Positions 9,513-18,601 of a stretch of DNA of 64,000 nt are shown in pieces. The translations under genes were made by a program, and so were the position numbers. Within the stretch, counting starts at the first letter, position 1. Each line of letters begins with the position of its first letter. A model generated the notes under the pieces. The model worked only from the letters and a program-made list of their open reading frames with translations. It was not told where the DNA came from and made no database searches. The DNA is taken from NCBI GenBank assembly GCA_037721215.1, contig JBBJNV010000016.1:27532-91531 (forward strand), in the 5' to 3' direction. The stretch comes from Gemmatimonadaceae bacterium (GTDB taxonomy: Bacteria; Gemmatimonadota; Gemmatimonadetes; Gemmatimonadales; Gemmatimonadaceae).

Positions 9513-11618
9513 ATGGGCGATGACGAGCGGCGGAGGTCGTCGTCCGGCGCCGGGAAAATATATCTCGACATGCCAGTCACATACCTCAAGGGTGTCGGGC
9601 CAGGTCGCGCCGAGGCCCTTCGCCGTCTTGGTATCGTGACGGCTCGCGATCTCCTGCTCCACATACCGCAGCGCTACGAAGACGCAACCACTGTCAGTCC
9701 CATCTCATCGCTCGAACCCGGGATGGACGCCACTGTCGTTGGCAGGGTCATATCGAAGGGAATTATGCCTACGCGAAAAGGTCTTCGGATTTTTCAGGCC
9801 GTCGTCAAGGATGACTCCGGGATGATCGAAGCGTCGTGGCCGGGTCAGCCTTTTCTGGACCGTGCCATATCTAAAGACGATACTCTGCTGCTTACAGGGC
9901 CGGTTCGCTTCTACCATGGCCGGCAACTCCAGCCCCGTGAATACGTCAACCTCGGTGCCGACTCGGCACACTTTGCGGGGGGGCGGGTGCTGTCAGTTTA
10001 TCCTGCCACTGAAGGCCTTTCCTTCAAGATTATCAGGGGAATCATCGAGAGCCATATCGATGCCCTGCTGCCATTAGTCCGGGAGTATCTGCCAGCGAAG
10101 CTGCTGGCAAGGTCTTCACTCCCCAGTCTACCTGATGCATTGAGAACGTTACACCAGCCGAGTTCCATTCCCGAAGCTGAGCGCGCGCGCGGGCGACTTG
10201 CATTCGAGGAGCTTTTGTTCGTTCACCTCCTGCACCGCCGCGCCAATCGCATCGCCCGTCAGCGGCGAACAGGAATCACCTTCGAAAATCGACGCGAGCT
10301 GACCTCCGCTTTGAAGGAAGCACTGCCTTTCGTGCTCACAGGCGCACAGACTACCGCCCTCCGCGAAATTGTCGGGGACATGTGCAGCGAGCGCAGAATG
10401 CACCGACTTCTTCAAGGGGATGTTGGCAGCGGGAAAACAATCATCTCCCTGTTCGCGTCGCTGCTGGCGATGGAGAATGGATACCAGGCAGCACTCATGG
10501 CTCCTACCGAACTCCTCGCCGAGCAGCATTTTCGAACGGTCTCAGGCCTGCTGGAGCCACTGGGCATCCGCCCGCTACTTGTGACGGGAAGCCTCAGCGG
10601 TCAAGCGCGCGCTGACGCCGCAAAAAGAATGGGCGAGGCCGCACCGCTGTTTGTGATCGGCACCCATGCGCTGGTTCAGGCAGCGACATCATTTGCCAAT
10701 CTCGGTTTTGCAACCGTCGACGAGCAGCACCGTTTTGGCGTTGAGCAGCGCGCCGCTCTTTCCACAAAGGGCGCTACGCCGGACATTCTTCTGATGAGTG
10801 CAACACCTATCCCGCGTTCACTCGCTCTGACGATGTACGGCGATCTCGATGTCAGCACCTTGGACGAAAGGCCGGCTGGCCGCCAGCCAGTGACAACTGT
10901 CATCCGGCCGGGTAAAGCGCGTGAAAAGGTTCTGAACTTTGTGCTGCGTGAAACGGATAAGGGTCGCCAGGCTTACATCGTTTATCCGGTCATTGAAGAA
11001 TCTGAAAAAACCGACCTGAAAGCGGCAACGACGATGTTTCAGGAACTCTCTGCCGGCCCGTTCGACCGGAAGCGCGTTGCGTTGCTCCATGGCCGCATTC
11101 CTTCGGCCGAGCGCAACGCAACGATGCGCGCTTTTCGCGACGGCGCAATCGACATTCTCGTTGCGACAACGGTCATAGAAGTCGGTATCGACGTTGCAAA
11201 CGCAACGGTGATGCTGATCGAGCATCCGGAGCGATTCGGACTGTCGCAACTGCATCAGTTGCGCGGACGTGTGGGCCGCGGAGCCGAGGCCTCGTACTGC
11301 ATCCTGCTTGGTGATTTCGGGCCGGACGCGGCAGCCCGGTTGAACATCTTCGCGGGAACGGAGGATGGATTCGCGATTGCGCGCGCTGACCTTGGCATTC
11401 GCGGCATGGGAAATCTTTTTGGCGAAGAACAGAGTGGCGACGCGACTTTTCGCGTTGCTGACCCGATCCGCGACGAGCAGCTCAATATCGAAGCCCGGGT
11501 TGCCGCCGAAGAGATACTGTCACTGGATCCCGACTTGGAAATGAAAGAGCACGCCGGAATTCGCGGTGTGCTCTCAGATCGCTACGCCCGTGCCCTTCAG
11601 CTCTTCAGGGTTGGATGA
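9513..11618 (+). CDS. recG: ATP-dependent DNA helicase RecG
   Basis: RecG remodels stalled replication forks and Holliday junctions. The 701-residue protein has the N-terminal wedge/OB region (YLKGVGPGRAEALRRLGI near residue 24; a helix-hairpin-helix-like start), helicase motif I GDVGSGKT near 307, the RecG-specific box DEQHRFGVEQ near 406, motif III MSATPIPRSLALT, and the C-terminal lobe with TTVIEVGIDVANA and QLHQLRGRVGRG. The length is normal. It starts 6 bases after ftsY, probably in the same transcript, and converges on the minus-strand lipoprotein gene. Confidence 0.97.
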   Translation: MGDDERRRSSSGAGKIYLDMPVTYLKGVGPGRAEALRRLGIVTARDLLLHIPQRYEDATTVSPISSLEPGMDATVVGRVISKGIMPTRKGLRIFQAVVKDDSGMIEASWPGQPFLDRAISKDDTLLLTGPVRFYHGRQLQPREYVNLGADSAHFAGGRVLSVYPATEGLSFKIIRGIIESHIDALLPLVREYLPAKLLARSSLPSLPDALRTLHQPSSIPEAERARGRLAFEELLFVHLLHRRANRIARQRRTGITFENRRELTSALKEALPFVLTGAQTTALREIVGDMCSERRMHRLLQGDVGSGKTIISLFASLLAMENGYQAALMAPTELLAEQHFRTVSGLLEPLGIRPLLVTGSLSGQARADAAKRMGEAAPLFVIGTHALVQAATSFANLGFATVDEQHRFGVEQRAALSTKGATPDILLMSATPIPRSLALTMYGDLDVSTLDERPAGRQPVTTVIRPGKAREKVLNFVLRETDKGRQAYIVYPVIEESEKTDLKAATTMFQELSAGPFDRKRVALLHGRIPSAERNATMRAFRDGAIDILVATTVIEVGIDVANATVMLIEHPERFGLSQLHQLRGRVGRGAEASYCILLGDFGPDAAARLNIFAGTEDGFAIARADLGIRGMGNLFGEEQSGDATFRVADPIRDEQLNIEARVAAEEILSLDPDLEMKEHAGIRGVLSDRYARALQLFRVG

Positions 11619-11635
11619 TGACGAGACATTGAAAC

Positions 11636-12181
11636 TCAGCGGCTTGGGTTTGCCAGCCGCTTCTTGATTCGCTCGAGCTCGGCATTTGCCTTGGCGAGCT
11701 GGTCGCGGAGCGCTGCTGTGTCTTCGTCGCGTGTGACGAAGACAGTGTCGCGACCGTTGTTCACTACCCTGGGCGTCGCCAGCACCGCCTGCCGCATCGC
11801 CTGCACGGTCATGGCGCTTCGTTTCAGCACCAGCGCCTGCGGCCGGTATGCCACCGCCCCAGGGGTGCTCAGATAAATGTCGAGCGCCCGAATTCCCTCG
11901 GTCATCGATGCCGTCTTGTTGGCCGGGTCTACCATATGAAGTGCACGCCAGAAACTGATCTCATGCGCGTCGGCTTTGTTTTTTGCCTTGAGTGCATAAT
12001 CAGCCAGAATCCTGTCGGCACCAGCGTAATCGCCAGAGTCGGCGCGTCGCTGAGCCGAAGCGAGAGTTGTGGCATAGGATGACGCAGGAGACGGAGCCTG
12101 CGAACCCCGGGCCGGAGAGCAAGCGCCGGCGGTGATGACCGACACGAGACAGAAAAGCGCCAGTCCGGCGGATCTGATCAA
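11636..12181 (-). CDS. Small lipoprotein of unknown function, paired with a histidine kinase
   Basis: I do not recognise the family. The start is inferred as TTG 12181, overlapping the kinase stop (TTGA), which gives 181 residues; anything upstream re-reads the kinase. An N-terminal hydrophobic stretch (GLALFCLVSVITAGAC) ends in a plausible lipobox, so the mature protein should be lipid-anchored. The middle holds a short helical repeat-like region (RRADSGDYAGADRILADYALKAK). The C-terminus is a predicted coiled coil (about residues 152-178). Coupling to the upstream kinase suggests a role in signal sensing or envelope organisation, which is inference. Confidence 0.65.
   Translation of the reverse strand: MIRSAGLALFCLVSVITAGACSPARGSQAPSPASSYATTLASAQRRADSGDYAGADRILADYALKAKNKADAHEISFWRALHMVDPANKTASMTEGIRALDIYLSTPGAVAYRPQALVLKRSAMTVQAMRQAVLATPRVVNNGRDTVFVTRDEDTAALRDQLAKANAELERIKKRLANPSR
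11638..11661 (+). terminator. Hairpin at the recG / lipoprotein gene convergence
   Basis: AGCGGC (11638-11643) pairs with GCCGCT (11656-11661), extended by TGG/CCA with a one-base bulge. It sits 20 bases after the recG stop, inside the last codons of the convergent lipoprotein gene, and is followed by a short T-containing stretch without a clean T-run. It could end recG transcription; the evidence is only structural. Confidence 0.3.
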
Positions 12182-13677
12182 ACGACTTCCTCCACCGCAG
12201 GCATGCGCCGGAATGGAGTGCGGCGGGTGATCACTGCTCTGATAGGCAGAATGATCGTAAATGTTGTCCCGATTCCCAATGTGCTCTCCACTGAAACGGA
12301 TCCGCCGTGTGCTTCGACGATCTCCCGGGCGATCGCCAAGCCAAGACCCGTTCCCTTGACCGCCGCGTATGCCTGATTGTTCGCCTGAAAAAATTTCTCG
12401 AAGATATGGGGCAACTGTTCCGATGCAATCCCGGCGCCAGTGTCGTGCACCGTGATACACACTTCATGCTCTGCACCTTCCACAAGCAGCTCGACTGTGC
12501 CGCCGCGGTCAGTGAATTTGAAGGCGTTTGAAAGTAGATTGCCGAGCACTTCGTTGATCCTGTCCTCGTCCCATAACACCTGCGAGGGAAGATTGTTTCC
12601 TCTTACCACCCGGAACAATATCTCGCGCTGCAGTGCGAGTACCTGGAATGACGTCTCGAACGAATGTAGAAAGCGGTCGAGGTCAACCTGTCGTCGCTCG
12701 AGTTTTCCTCCACCCGCCTCAAACCGGCTGATGTCCAGCAAGCGCTTCACGAGCCGAGTGAGTGTCTGTGCCTGCTTGCCGAGCGTCGCGCAGATTTCAC
12801 GTTGCTTGGGATTGAGCTCGCCATAGATGTTCTCCTGCAGCAGCTCCAGATATCCGACGATCACGTTGATTGGCGTCTTTAATTCATGGGACGCGACCGA
12901 TACAAATTCGGCTTTCAGCTTGTCCAGTTCGGATAATTGCGCCGTCATCGCCTGGTAGCTTGTCGCGAGGCGCCCAAACTCGTCGTTGCGCCGCTCGACC
13001 ATCGGCAGCCGCTGCGTAAAGTCGCCGTCAGCGACCGCTTTCATGCCACGCTCCAGATCCTGCACGGGACGGCTGATTGAGCGGGTGAGCCAGATTGCGA
13101 TCAGAGTGGCAAGGAGGAGGGCGATGGCCAGTGCACCGGCAGCGGTCCGCCTTGCCTCGATAGTGGTCGACGCGGCGTCAGCCACCCGATCACGGGTTTC
13201 GTCCCGCAGCCTGGCTTCGGTGCGCGCCAGCGCCCTCTCGATCGTGCCAAGCGCCGGCCGGGTGCGCTGAACCGAAATCTCCTCGGCGGTGTTGTTTGCC
13301 CCCGCGACGGCCGCGGCATACTCAGCCTGGGTCGAGGCACGGAGCGCAAGAATCGCGTTGGAGATGTCCGTCGCCGCGGCTCGTGTCGTGTAAGCCGCCA
13401 GAGAGTCTGCCACCAGGCTCAACCGGTCCAGCTGCGCGCGCATACGGAGCTCGCTGGCGCTGTCTGCGAGCAGCACCAAAGCATCTTCGGACCGCTTGAC
13501 ATCGTCGGTTGTCTCGCGGAAGCTCCCGAGGACCAGCGAAGCGGCAAACTCCCGGTCTCGCAGGCTGCGGGTGGTCTGATGCACCCGCTCTAGAGCCTGA
13601 AGCGCGAGCACCAGCGGAATGAGCAGGATGATCGTGATGGAAACGATCCCCAGACCCAGTCGCGTACGCAGCTTCAT
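12178..13677 (-). CDS. Membrane sensor histidine kinase with HAMP domain
   Basis: The 499-residue kinase has a first membrane helix (about 9-28), a 150-residue helical extracytoplasmic domain rich in Ala/Glu/Arg resembling four-helix-bundle sensor domains, a second helix (about 180-198), a HAMP linker (about 197-250), and the HisKA box VASHELKTPINV with phospho-acceptor His264. The ATPase domain has NEVLGNLLSNAFKF, HDTGAGI and GTGLGLAIAREIVEAHGG. No response regulator gene is adjacent, so the partner is elsewhere. It heads a two-gene minus-strand unit with the lipoprotein and is divergent from asnS. Confidence 0.9.
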   Translation of the reverse strand: MKLRTRLGLGIVSITIILLIPLVLALQALERVHQTTRSLRDREFAASLVLGSFRETTDDVKRSEDALVLLADSASELRMRAQLDRLSLVADSLAAYTTRAAATDISNAILALRASTQAEYAAAVAGANNTAEEISVQRTRPALGTIERALARTEARLRDETRDRVADAASTTIEARRTAAGALAIALLLATLIAIWLTRSISRPVQDLERGMKAVADGDFTQRLPMVERRNDEFGRLATSYQAMTAQLSELDKLKAEFVSVASHELKTPINVIVGYLELLQENIYGELNPKQREICATLGKQAQTLTRLVKRLLDISRFEAGGGKLERRQVDLDRFLHSFETSFQVLALQREILFRVVRGNNLPSQVLWDEDRINEVLGNLLSNAFKFTDRGGTVELLVEGAEHEVCITVHDTGAGIASEQLPHIFEKFFQANNQAYAAVKGTGLGLAIAREIVEAHGGSVSVESTLGIGTTFTIILPIRAVITRRTPFRRMPAVEEVV

Positions 13678-13683
13678 GCGCGG

Positions 13684-13712
13684 TTGACACCCCTGTAAGG
13701 GGCACCTAGCTT
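13684..13712 (+). promoter_or_regulatory. Promoter of asnS (TTGACA-17-TAGCTT)
   Basis: TTGACA (13684-13689) and TAGCTT (13707-13712) are separated by exactly 17 bases in the divergent gap before asnS. The same pair with the same spacing occurs at 59917-59945, and similar elements precede fmdB and a tRNA gene, which supports a real promoter. A start about 7 bases downstream would leave a leader of some 25 bases before the asnS ATG. Confidence 0.7.
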
Positions 13713-13744
13713 GCCGCGCACTTCCCGCCCGAACCTATTCCCCA

Positions 13745-15046
13745 ATGACTCCCCCATACGCGCGCATATCCGAACTCGGCCCTCACGCCGGACAAGTTGT
13801 CCACGTTCGGGGCTGGGTCACCCATCTCCGCTCTTCCGGCAAGATTGCATTTGTGGTCATGCGCGACGGGAGCGGAATGTTGCAGTGTGTGCTCGTGAAA
13901 AATAGTCTTGCAGCCGAGACGTGGGAACGGTTCGCGACCCTATCTCAGGAAACGACGATCGAAGTTACCGGCGAGGTACGCCAGGATGCGCGTTCCGCGG
14001 GCGGTTTCGAGCTTGGTGTAAGTGGTCTGGAGGTGCTCGGCGCCAGCCCCGTGGATTACCCGATTCAGCCAAAGGAGCACGGGATCGATTTTCTTCTCGA
14101 CAACCGGCATTTCTGGCTCCGGTCGGGGCGCCAGCGCGCGATCGCGAAAATACGTCACGAAGTGGAACAGGCCGTTCGCGACTTTTTCTATGAGCGTGAC
14201 TTCACTCTTGTCGATACGCCGGTCCTGACAGCGGCGATCGGTGAGCGCAGCGGACTCTTCTCCACCGAGTATTTCGACGAGGGAACCGCGTATTTGGCCC
14301 AGACCGGACAGCTTTACGGAGAAGCCGCCGCGGCGGCGTTCGGTAAGATTTACTGCTTCGGACCGACGTTTCGCGCGGAGAAATCCAAAACCCGCCGCCA
14401 TCTTACCGAGTTCTGGATGGTGGAGCCCGAGGTGGCGTTCAACGACTCGGATGACAACATGCGGTTGCAGCAGGAGTTCGTTTCATATCTTGTAACGCGG
14501 TGCCTCGAACGACGAAGACCGGAGTTAATCGAACTCGAGCGCGATTTATCGAAGCTCGAATCCGTGGCTCCGCCATTCCCGAGGATCGATTATTCCGAGG
14601 CCGTGCGTATTCTCAAATCGAAAGGCAGTTCCGTGGAATGGGGCGACGATCTTGGTGCCGAAGACGAATCTTTGCTCGTCGAAGGTCACGATCGCCCTAT
14701 CTTCATTTATAACTATCCGAAAGAGGCCAAGGCATTCTACATGAAAGAGAACCCGCAGGACCCGCGGACGGTTCTCTGCAACGACTGTCTTGCGCCGGAA
14801 GGGTACGGCGAAATTATTGGCGGCTCACAGCGCGAAGACGACTACGACCGGTTGCTTCATCGAATCCAGGAAGAAAAACTGCCGGTCGTGGCATACGGCT
14901 GGTACCTGGATCTCCGGAAATACGGGACGTTCGTTCATTCGGGGTTCGGTCTTGGGCTCGAGCGCACTGTCTCGTGGATCTGCGGGCTTCCACACCTCCG
15001 CGAATCAATTGCCTTCCCCCGGATGATGCACCGATTACGGCCGTAG
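13745..15046 (+). CDS. asnS: Asparagine--tRNA ligase
   Basis: Class II aminoacyl-tRNA synthetase, 433 residues. The N-terminal OB fold (VVHVRGWVTHLRSSGKIAFVVMRDGSG) binds the anticodon. The catalytic domain has motif 2 as TFRAEKSKTRRHLTEFWMVEPE near residue 210 and motif 3 as GFGLGLERTVSW near residue 400. The QTGQLYGEAA segment and EFWMVEPE form point to AsnRS rather than AspRS, which also carries a large insertion that is missing here. The start is the first ATG downstream of a strong promoter; no clear Shine-Dalgarno is visible, so the leader may be short. Confidence 0.95.
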   Translation: MTPPYARISELGPHAGQVVHVRGWVTHLRSSGKIAFVVMRDGSGMLQCVLVKNSLAAETWERFATLSQETTIEVTGEVRQDARSAGGFELGVSGLEVLGASPVDYPIQPKEHGIDFLLDNRHFWLRSGRQRAIAKIRHEVEQAVRDFFYERDFTLVDTPVLTAAIGERSGLFSTEYFDEGTAYLAQTGQLYGEAAAAAFGKIYCFGPTFRAEKSKTRRHLTEFWMVEPEVAFNDSDDNMRLQQEFVSYLVTRCLERRRPELIELERDLSKLESVAPPFPRIDYSEAVRILKSKGSSVEWGDDLGAEDESLLVEGHDRPIFIYNYPKEAKAFYMKENPQDPRTVLCNDCLAPEGYGEIIGGSQREDDYDRLLHRIQEEKLPVVAYGWYLDLRKYGTFVHSGFGLGLERTVSWICGLPHLRESIAFPRMMHRLRP

Positions 15047-15068
15047 CGCCGGGGCGCGCATTAGCCGC

Positions 15069-15848
15069 TTACCCGTCCAGCTTCACCTCGTCCCACAGAG
15101 AATCGAGGTCTTCGAGGCTTGCGTCCCCGAGCGCGATCCCGCGTTTCGTGGCGAGCGTCTCGACCTTTCTGAAGCGCGCCTCGAACTTTGAATTTGCCAG
15201 ATCCAGCGCAAGCGAGGCATGCACGTTTGCCTTTCGGCACAGATTAACACAGGCAAACAGAAGGTCACCCAGTTCCAGTTCGAGCGCCGCGTGCGCCGCG
15301 TCGAAGACGGGAGGCGCGCCGTGTGGCCGAAGCGCGGCGTCCTGCAGGTGAGCCCGTACTTCCGCCAGCTCTTCCTCGACCTTCGCGGCGGGGCCGCTCG
15401 TATCCGGCCAGTCAAATCCGACTCCCGCCGCGCGGTCCTGAAGCCTGTGCGCGCGGTGTAACGGCGGAAGAGCCACCGGCAGCCCGTCGGCAATCGACGC
15501 GCGCTTCTTCGACTTCATTTTCTCCCATGGCTCCCTGACGCCGTTACCGTACAGATGCGGATGCCGGGCGTGCATCTTTGCGATCAGCGCTTCGGCGACA
15601 TCTGAAATGCTGAATTCACCCCGTTCTTCTGCGATCACGGCATGAAAAAGAACCTGAAGCAAAACGTCGCCGAGTTCCTCCTTCATCAACATCGGGTCGC
15701 CATCGCGCAGGGCATCGTCGAGCTCCTGCGATTCCTCGATGAGGTAGGGTCTGAGCGATGCATGGGTCTGCGCGGCATCCCAGTCGCAACGCAGGCGAAG
15801 GTCTCGCATCAGCGAGACAGTGTCATTTAACGTGGCAGGTTCAGTCAT
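15069..15848 (-). CDS. mazG: Nucleoside triphosphate pyrophosphohydrolase MazG
   Basis: MazG hydrolyses (d)NTPs to monophosphates, a house-cleaning enzyme. The 259-residue protein has two MazG repeats. The first carries EESQELDDAL and EELGDVLLQVLFHA, matching the ExxE...ExxD metal site, and RHPHLYG follows. The second repeat (EEELAEVRAHL ... LELELGDLLFACVN) also keeps acidic ligands. The length matches the two-domain form. It is a single minus-strand gene between asnS and alr. Confidence 0.94.
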   Translation of the reverse strand: MTEPATLNDTVSLMRDLRLRCDWDAAQTHASLRPYLIEESQELDDALRDGDPMLMKEELGDVLLQVLFHAVIAEERGEFSISDVAEALIAKMHARHPHLYGNGVREPWEKMKSKKRASIADGLPVALPPLHRAHRLQDRAAGVGFDWPDTSGPAAKVEEELAEVRAHLQDAALRPHGAPPVFDAAHAALELELGDLLFACVNLCRKANVHASLALDLANSKFEARFRKVETLATKRGIALGDASLEDLDSLWDEVKLDG

Positions 15849-15887
15849 GCGACTTCCGGGTTCGCTAGATTGGGCAATGTGACTGGA

Positions 15888-15917
15888 ATTTTACCGGTGT
15901 CGGTCGTCAGCCGCCAA
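15888..15917 (-). promoter_or_regulatory. Possible mazG promoter
   Basis: Read on the minus strand, TTGGCG (15917-15912) and TAAAAT (15893-15888) are 18 bases apart, about 40 bases before the mazG ATG. The -10 matches five of six consensus positions; the -35 is weak. The divergent gap also contains a plus-strand TAGATT (15866-15871) that could serve alr but has no good -35. Confidence 0.35.
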
Positions 15918-15934
15918 CGTGCGATTATCGCCCA

Positions 15935-17011
15935 ATGCCGGCCCTGAGCCGCGCGTGGGTCGAAGTCGATCTCGCCGCACTTTGCAGAAACGCCGCCGCT
16001 GCTGCTTCAAGTGCCGGAGCACCTCTTCTGCCGATGGTGAAGGCCGACGCCTATGGGCTTGGTGCGGTTCCCGTCGCCCGTGCACTCGAATCAATCGAGC
16101 CATGGGGATTTGGCGTAGCGACGATCGATGAAGGTGTGGAGCTTCGGGAAGGAGGCATTTCACGTCCGGTCGTCGTTTTTACTCCATTGCTGGTTCATGA
16201 GCTCGAAGCCGCCGCAGCCGCGTCTCTGACTCCTGCTCTCGGGTCATCGGAAAGCATCCTGCAGTGGAGAATGTATGGGCTCCCATATCATTTGTCGGTC
16301 GATACCGGGATGAGTCGCGCGGGTGTGCCCTGGCGTGAGGTAGCGCAATTGAAAGACGCGCTGGAAGCCAATCCCCCATCTGGGGCGTTCACGCACTTCC
16401 ATTCCGCGCAGCTCGACGATTCTTCCATGGCGGCTCAGATATCGCGATTCAACGAGGCCCTGACATCGTTGTCCAGCCGTCCCCTACTGGTGCATGCTGA
16501 AGGCAGCGCCGCGATCGTTCGCCACAGGGGCGTTTCGTGGGATCTGGCACGGCCGGGGATCTTTCTTTACGGCGTGGCGACGGTTTCCGGCGCATCGGTC
16601 GAACCTGAACCTGTCGTTCACCTGCGGGGGATGGTAGTTGATATTCGGACGATCGAGCCCGGAGACACCGTGAGCTACGATGCCACGTTCACCGCCACTT
16701 CCCGCACCCGGATCGCGACGGTGGGGATCGGTTACGCGGATGGTTATCCGCGCTCCCTCAGCAATACCGGCGAAGCCCTCGTTGGTGGCGGGCGTGTCAG
16801 CATCGCCGGGCGCGTAACGATGGACATGGTCATGCTCGATGTAACCGGCGTCGATTGCGACCTTGGGGATGTTGTAACGCTGATTGGCCGCTCGCCTGAT
16901 GGAGGCGGGATTCTCACAGTCGCCGCCGTCGCCGAGAAGGCCTCGATGTCCCCATATGAGTTGCTGACGGGGTTGAAAAGCAGAACTGGAAGAACCTACC
17001 TCGATGCCTGA
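15935..17011 (+). CDS. alr: Alanine racemase
   Basis: PLP enzyme that makes D-alanine for peptidoglycan. The 358-residue product starts with WVEVDLAALCRNA and has the PLP-lysine motif MVKADAYGLGAVPVA (Lys about 36), the DTGMSRAGVP segment near 128, and the second catalytic Tyr within GIGYADGYPRSL near residue 268. The family length is normal. The frame ends 8 bases inside deoB, so the two are probably co-transcribed. Confidence 0.96.
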   Translation: MPALSRAWVEVDLAALCRNAAAAASSAGAPLLPMVKADAYGLGAVPVARALESIEPWGFGVATIDEGVELREGGISRPVVVFTPLLVHELEAAAAASLTPALGSSESILQWRMYGLPYHLSVDTGMSRAGVPWREVAQLKDALEANPPSGAFTHFHSAQLDDSSMAAQISRFNEALTSLSSRPLLVHAEGSAAIVRHRGVSWDLARPGIFLYGVATVSGASVEPEPVVHLRGMVVDIRTIEPGDTVSYDATFTATSRTRIATVGIGYADGYPRSLSNTGEALVGGGRVSIAGRVTMDMVMLDVTGVDCDLGDVVTLIGRSPDGGGILTVAAVAEKASMSPYELLTGLKSRTGRTYLDA

Positions 17012-18179
17012 TTGCCGGCGCGCGATCATCATTGTGCTCGACGGCGTGGGCATCGGCGAAGCCCCCGATGCTGCCGCCTACGGCGACGCGGGCAGTAACA
17101 CGCTCGGTAACATTGCAAGGGCGGTCGGCGGATTGAACCTGCCGACACTCGCATCATACGGGCTCGGCAATATCACCGAGCTTGCGGGCATGGCTCCGGT
17201 AGCGAACTCACTGGGTGCATGGGGCAGGATGAACCCCGCATCGGCGGGCAAGGACAGCATCGCCGGCCACTGGGAGATTGCGGGAGTCCAGCTCGCCCGG
17301 CCGTTCCCCACTTATCCAGCCGGCTTTCCCGATGACTTGCTGCGCGAGCTCAGCCGGCTGACAGGCCGTGGCGTGATCGCAAACACCATCGGCAGCGGGA
17401 CGGCGATACTCGAAAAGTTCGGCGACCGGCATGTGTCGACCGGGGAGTGGGTTGTCTACACATCTGCCGATTCCGTCTGTCAGGTTGCCGCGCACGAGGG
17501 AGTGGTGCCTCTCGAAGAGCTCTACGCCGCATGTGCTCTCGCGCGCGGACTGCTTGTCGAACCCCACGATGTCTCTCGTGTCATCGCTCGGCCATTCGCG
17601 GGAAAATCGGGCTCGTACTCGCGTACTCCCAACCGCCGCGATTACGCGCTGGCGCCACCCACGGAGACGCTGCTGGATGCGCTTGCTGCTGCGGGGATCG
17701 CTCGTGACGGTATCGGGAAGGTGGACGATCTTTTCGCCGGCCGCTCGCTCGTCGCCCGGCATACCGCGTCAAACGCAGAAGGCATTGAGAATCTCCGGGC
17801 GTGGCTCGAGAGTGATCGATGTGGGCTCCTTTTCGTCAACCTAGTAGATTTCGACCAGCTATACGGGCACCGCAACGACGTCGCGGGGTTTTACAACTCG
17901 CTGCGAGAGTTCGACTTCGCACTTCCTTCGCTTGTTTCCGCACTCCACGAGGACGACCTGCTTTTTATAACCGCCGACCACGGTAATGACCCAACCACGG
18001 CCTCTACCGATCATTCCCGTGAGGCGGTGCCGATGCTGGCCATCGGACACTCCGTCGTTCCTGCCGACCTCGGCACGCGCGCGACTTTTTCCGATCTCGG
18101 CGCAACCACTGGTGAGTGGTTCGGTGTCTCATTTTCCGGTGCAGGTACCTCATTTCTTTCGCGTTTGACGGCGAGGTGA
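17004..18179 (+). CDS. deoB: Phosphopentomutase
   Basis: DeoB interconverts (deoxy)ribose-1-phosphate and 5-phosphate in nucleoside salvage. The 391-residue protein is an alkaline-phosphatase-superfamily member: metal-binding start IIIVLDGVGIGEAPDA, SNTLGNIA with the nucleophile-type residue, GKDSIAGHWEIAGV, and a C-terminal metal cluster in FITADHGNDPTTASTDHSRE. It overlaps alr by 8 bases and cdd by 4, forming a nucleoside-salvage pair with cytidine deaminase. Confidence 0.95.
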   Translation: MPDCRRAIIIVLDGVGIGEAPDAAAYGDAGSNTLGNIARAVGGLNLPTLASYGLGNITELAGMAPVANSLGAWGRMNPASAGKDSIAGHWEIAGVQLARPFPTYPAGFPDDLLRELSRLTGRGVIANTIGSGTAILEKFGDRHVSTGEWVVYTSADSVCQVAAHEGVVPLEELYAACALARGLLVEPHDVSRVIARPFAGKSGSYSRTPNRRDYALAPPTETLLDALAAAGIARDGIGKVDDLFAGRSLVARHTASNAEGIENLRAWLESDRCGLLFVNLVDFDQLYGHRNDVAGFYNSLREFDFALPSLVSALHEDDLLFITADHGNDPTTASTDHSREAVPMLAIGHSVVPADLGTRATFSDLGATTGEWFGVSFSGAGTSFLSRLTAR

Positions 18180-18601
18180 ACGCCGGCGACACGGCGGCTG
18201 ACGTCAGGGAGGCTTTACGGGACGCCGCATTCGCTGCGTTGGAAAACGCCTATGCTCCGTATTCGCGCTTTCGTGTTGGAGCGGCGCTGCTTACGACAAC
18301 CGGCGAGATCGTCGCTGGCTGCAATGTAGAAAACTCGGCGTATGGAGAGACGATCTGCGCTGAGCGCGTCGCGGTTGCAGGGGCGGTTGCACGGGGCATG
18401 ACGTCGTTTGTAAACATCGCGATCGCAAGCGAGTCGGAGGAGCCAGCGCCACCGTGCGGGTCATGCCGCCAGACGATGAGCGAATTCGCTCCTGATCTTC
18501 ACATTACTAGCTATGCAAGAAACGGGAAGCAGATCACATGGCATCTCGCCGAGCTGCTGCCACAGGCGTTCGCGCCCGACCATTTAAGTGGAAGGATGTA
18601 A
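18176..18601 (+). CDS. cdd: Cytidine deaminase
   Basis: Zinc enzyme converting cytidine or deoxycytidine to the uridine form. The 141-residue product fits the tetrameric bacterial class. It has APYSRFRVGAALL, the substrate/zinc motif CNVENSAYGETICAERVA, with Cys as first zinc ligand and the catalytic Glu in CAE, and PCGSCRQ with the other two zinc cysteines. The start is inferred as GTG 18176, overlapping the deoB stop; residues before it re-read deoB. The pairing with deoB is a classic salvage unit. Confidence 0.93.
   Translation: MNAGDTAADVREALRDAAFAALENAYAPYSRFRVGAALLTTTGEIVAGCNVENSAYGETICAERVAVAGAVARGMTSFVNIAIASESEEPAPPCGSCRQTMSEFAPDLHITSYARNGKQITWHLAELLPQAFAPDHLSGRM

Noticed and set aside
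12182..12460. Upstream extension of the minus-strand lipoprotein frame
   Set aside because: It re-reads the histidine kinase gene in another frame; the signal peptide starts at TTG 12181.
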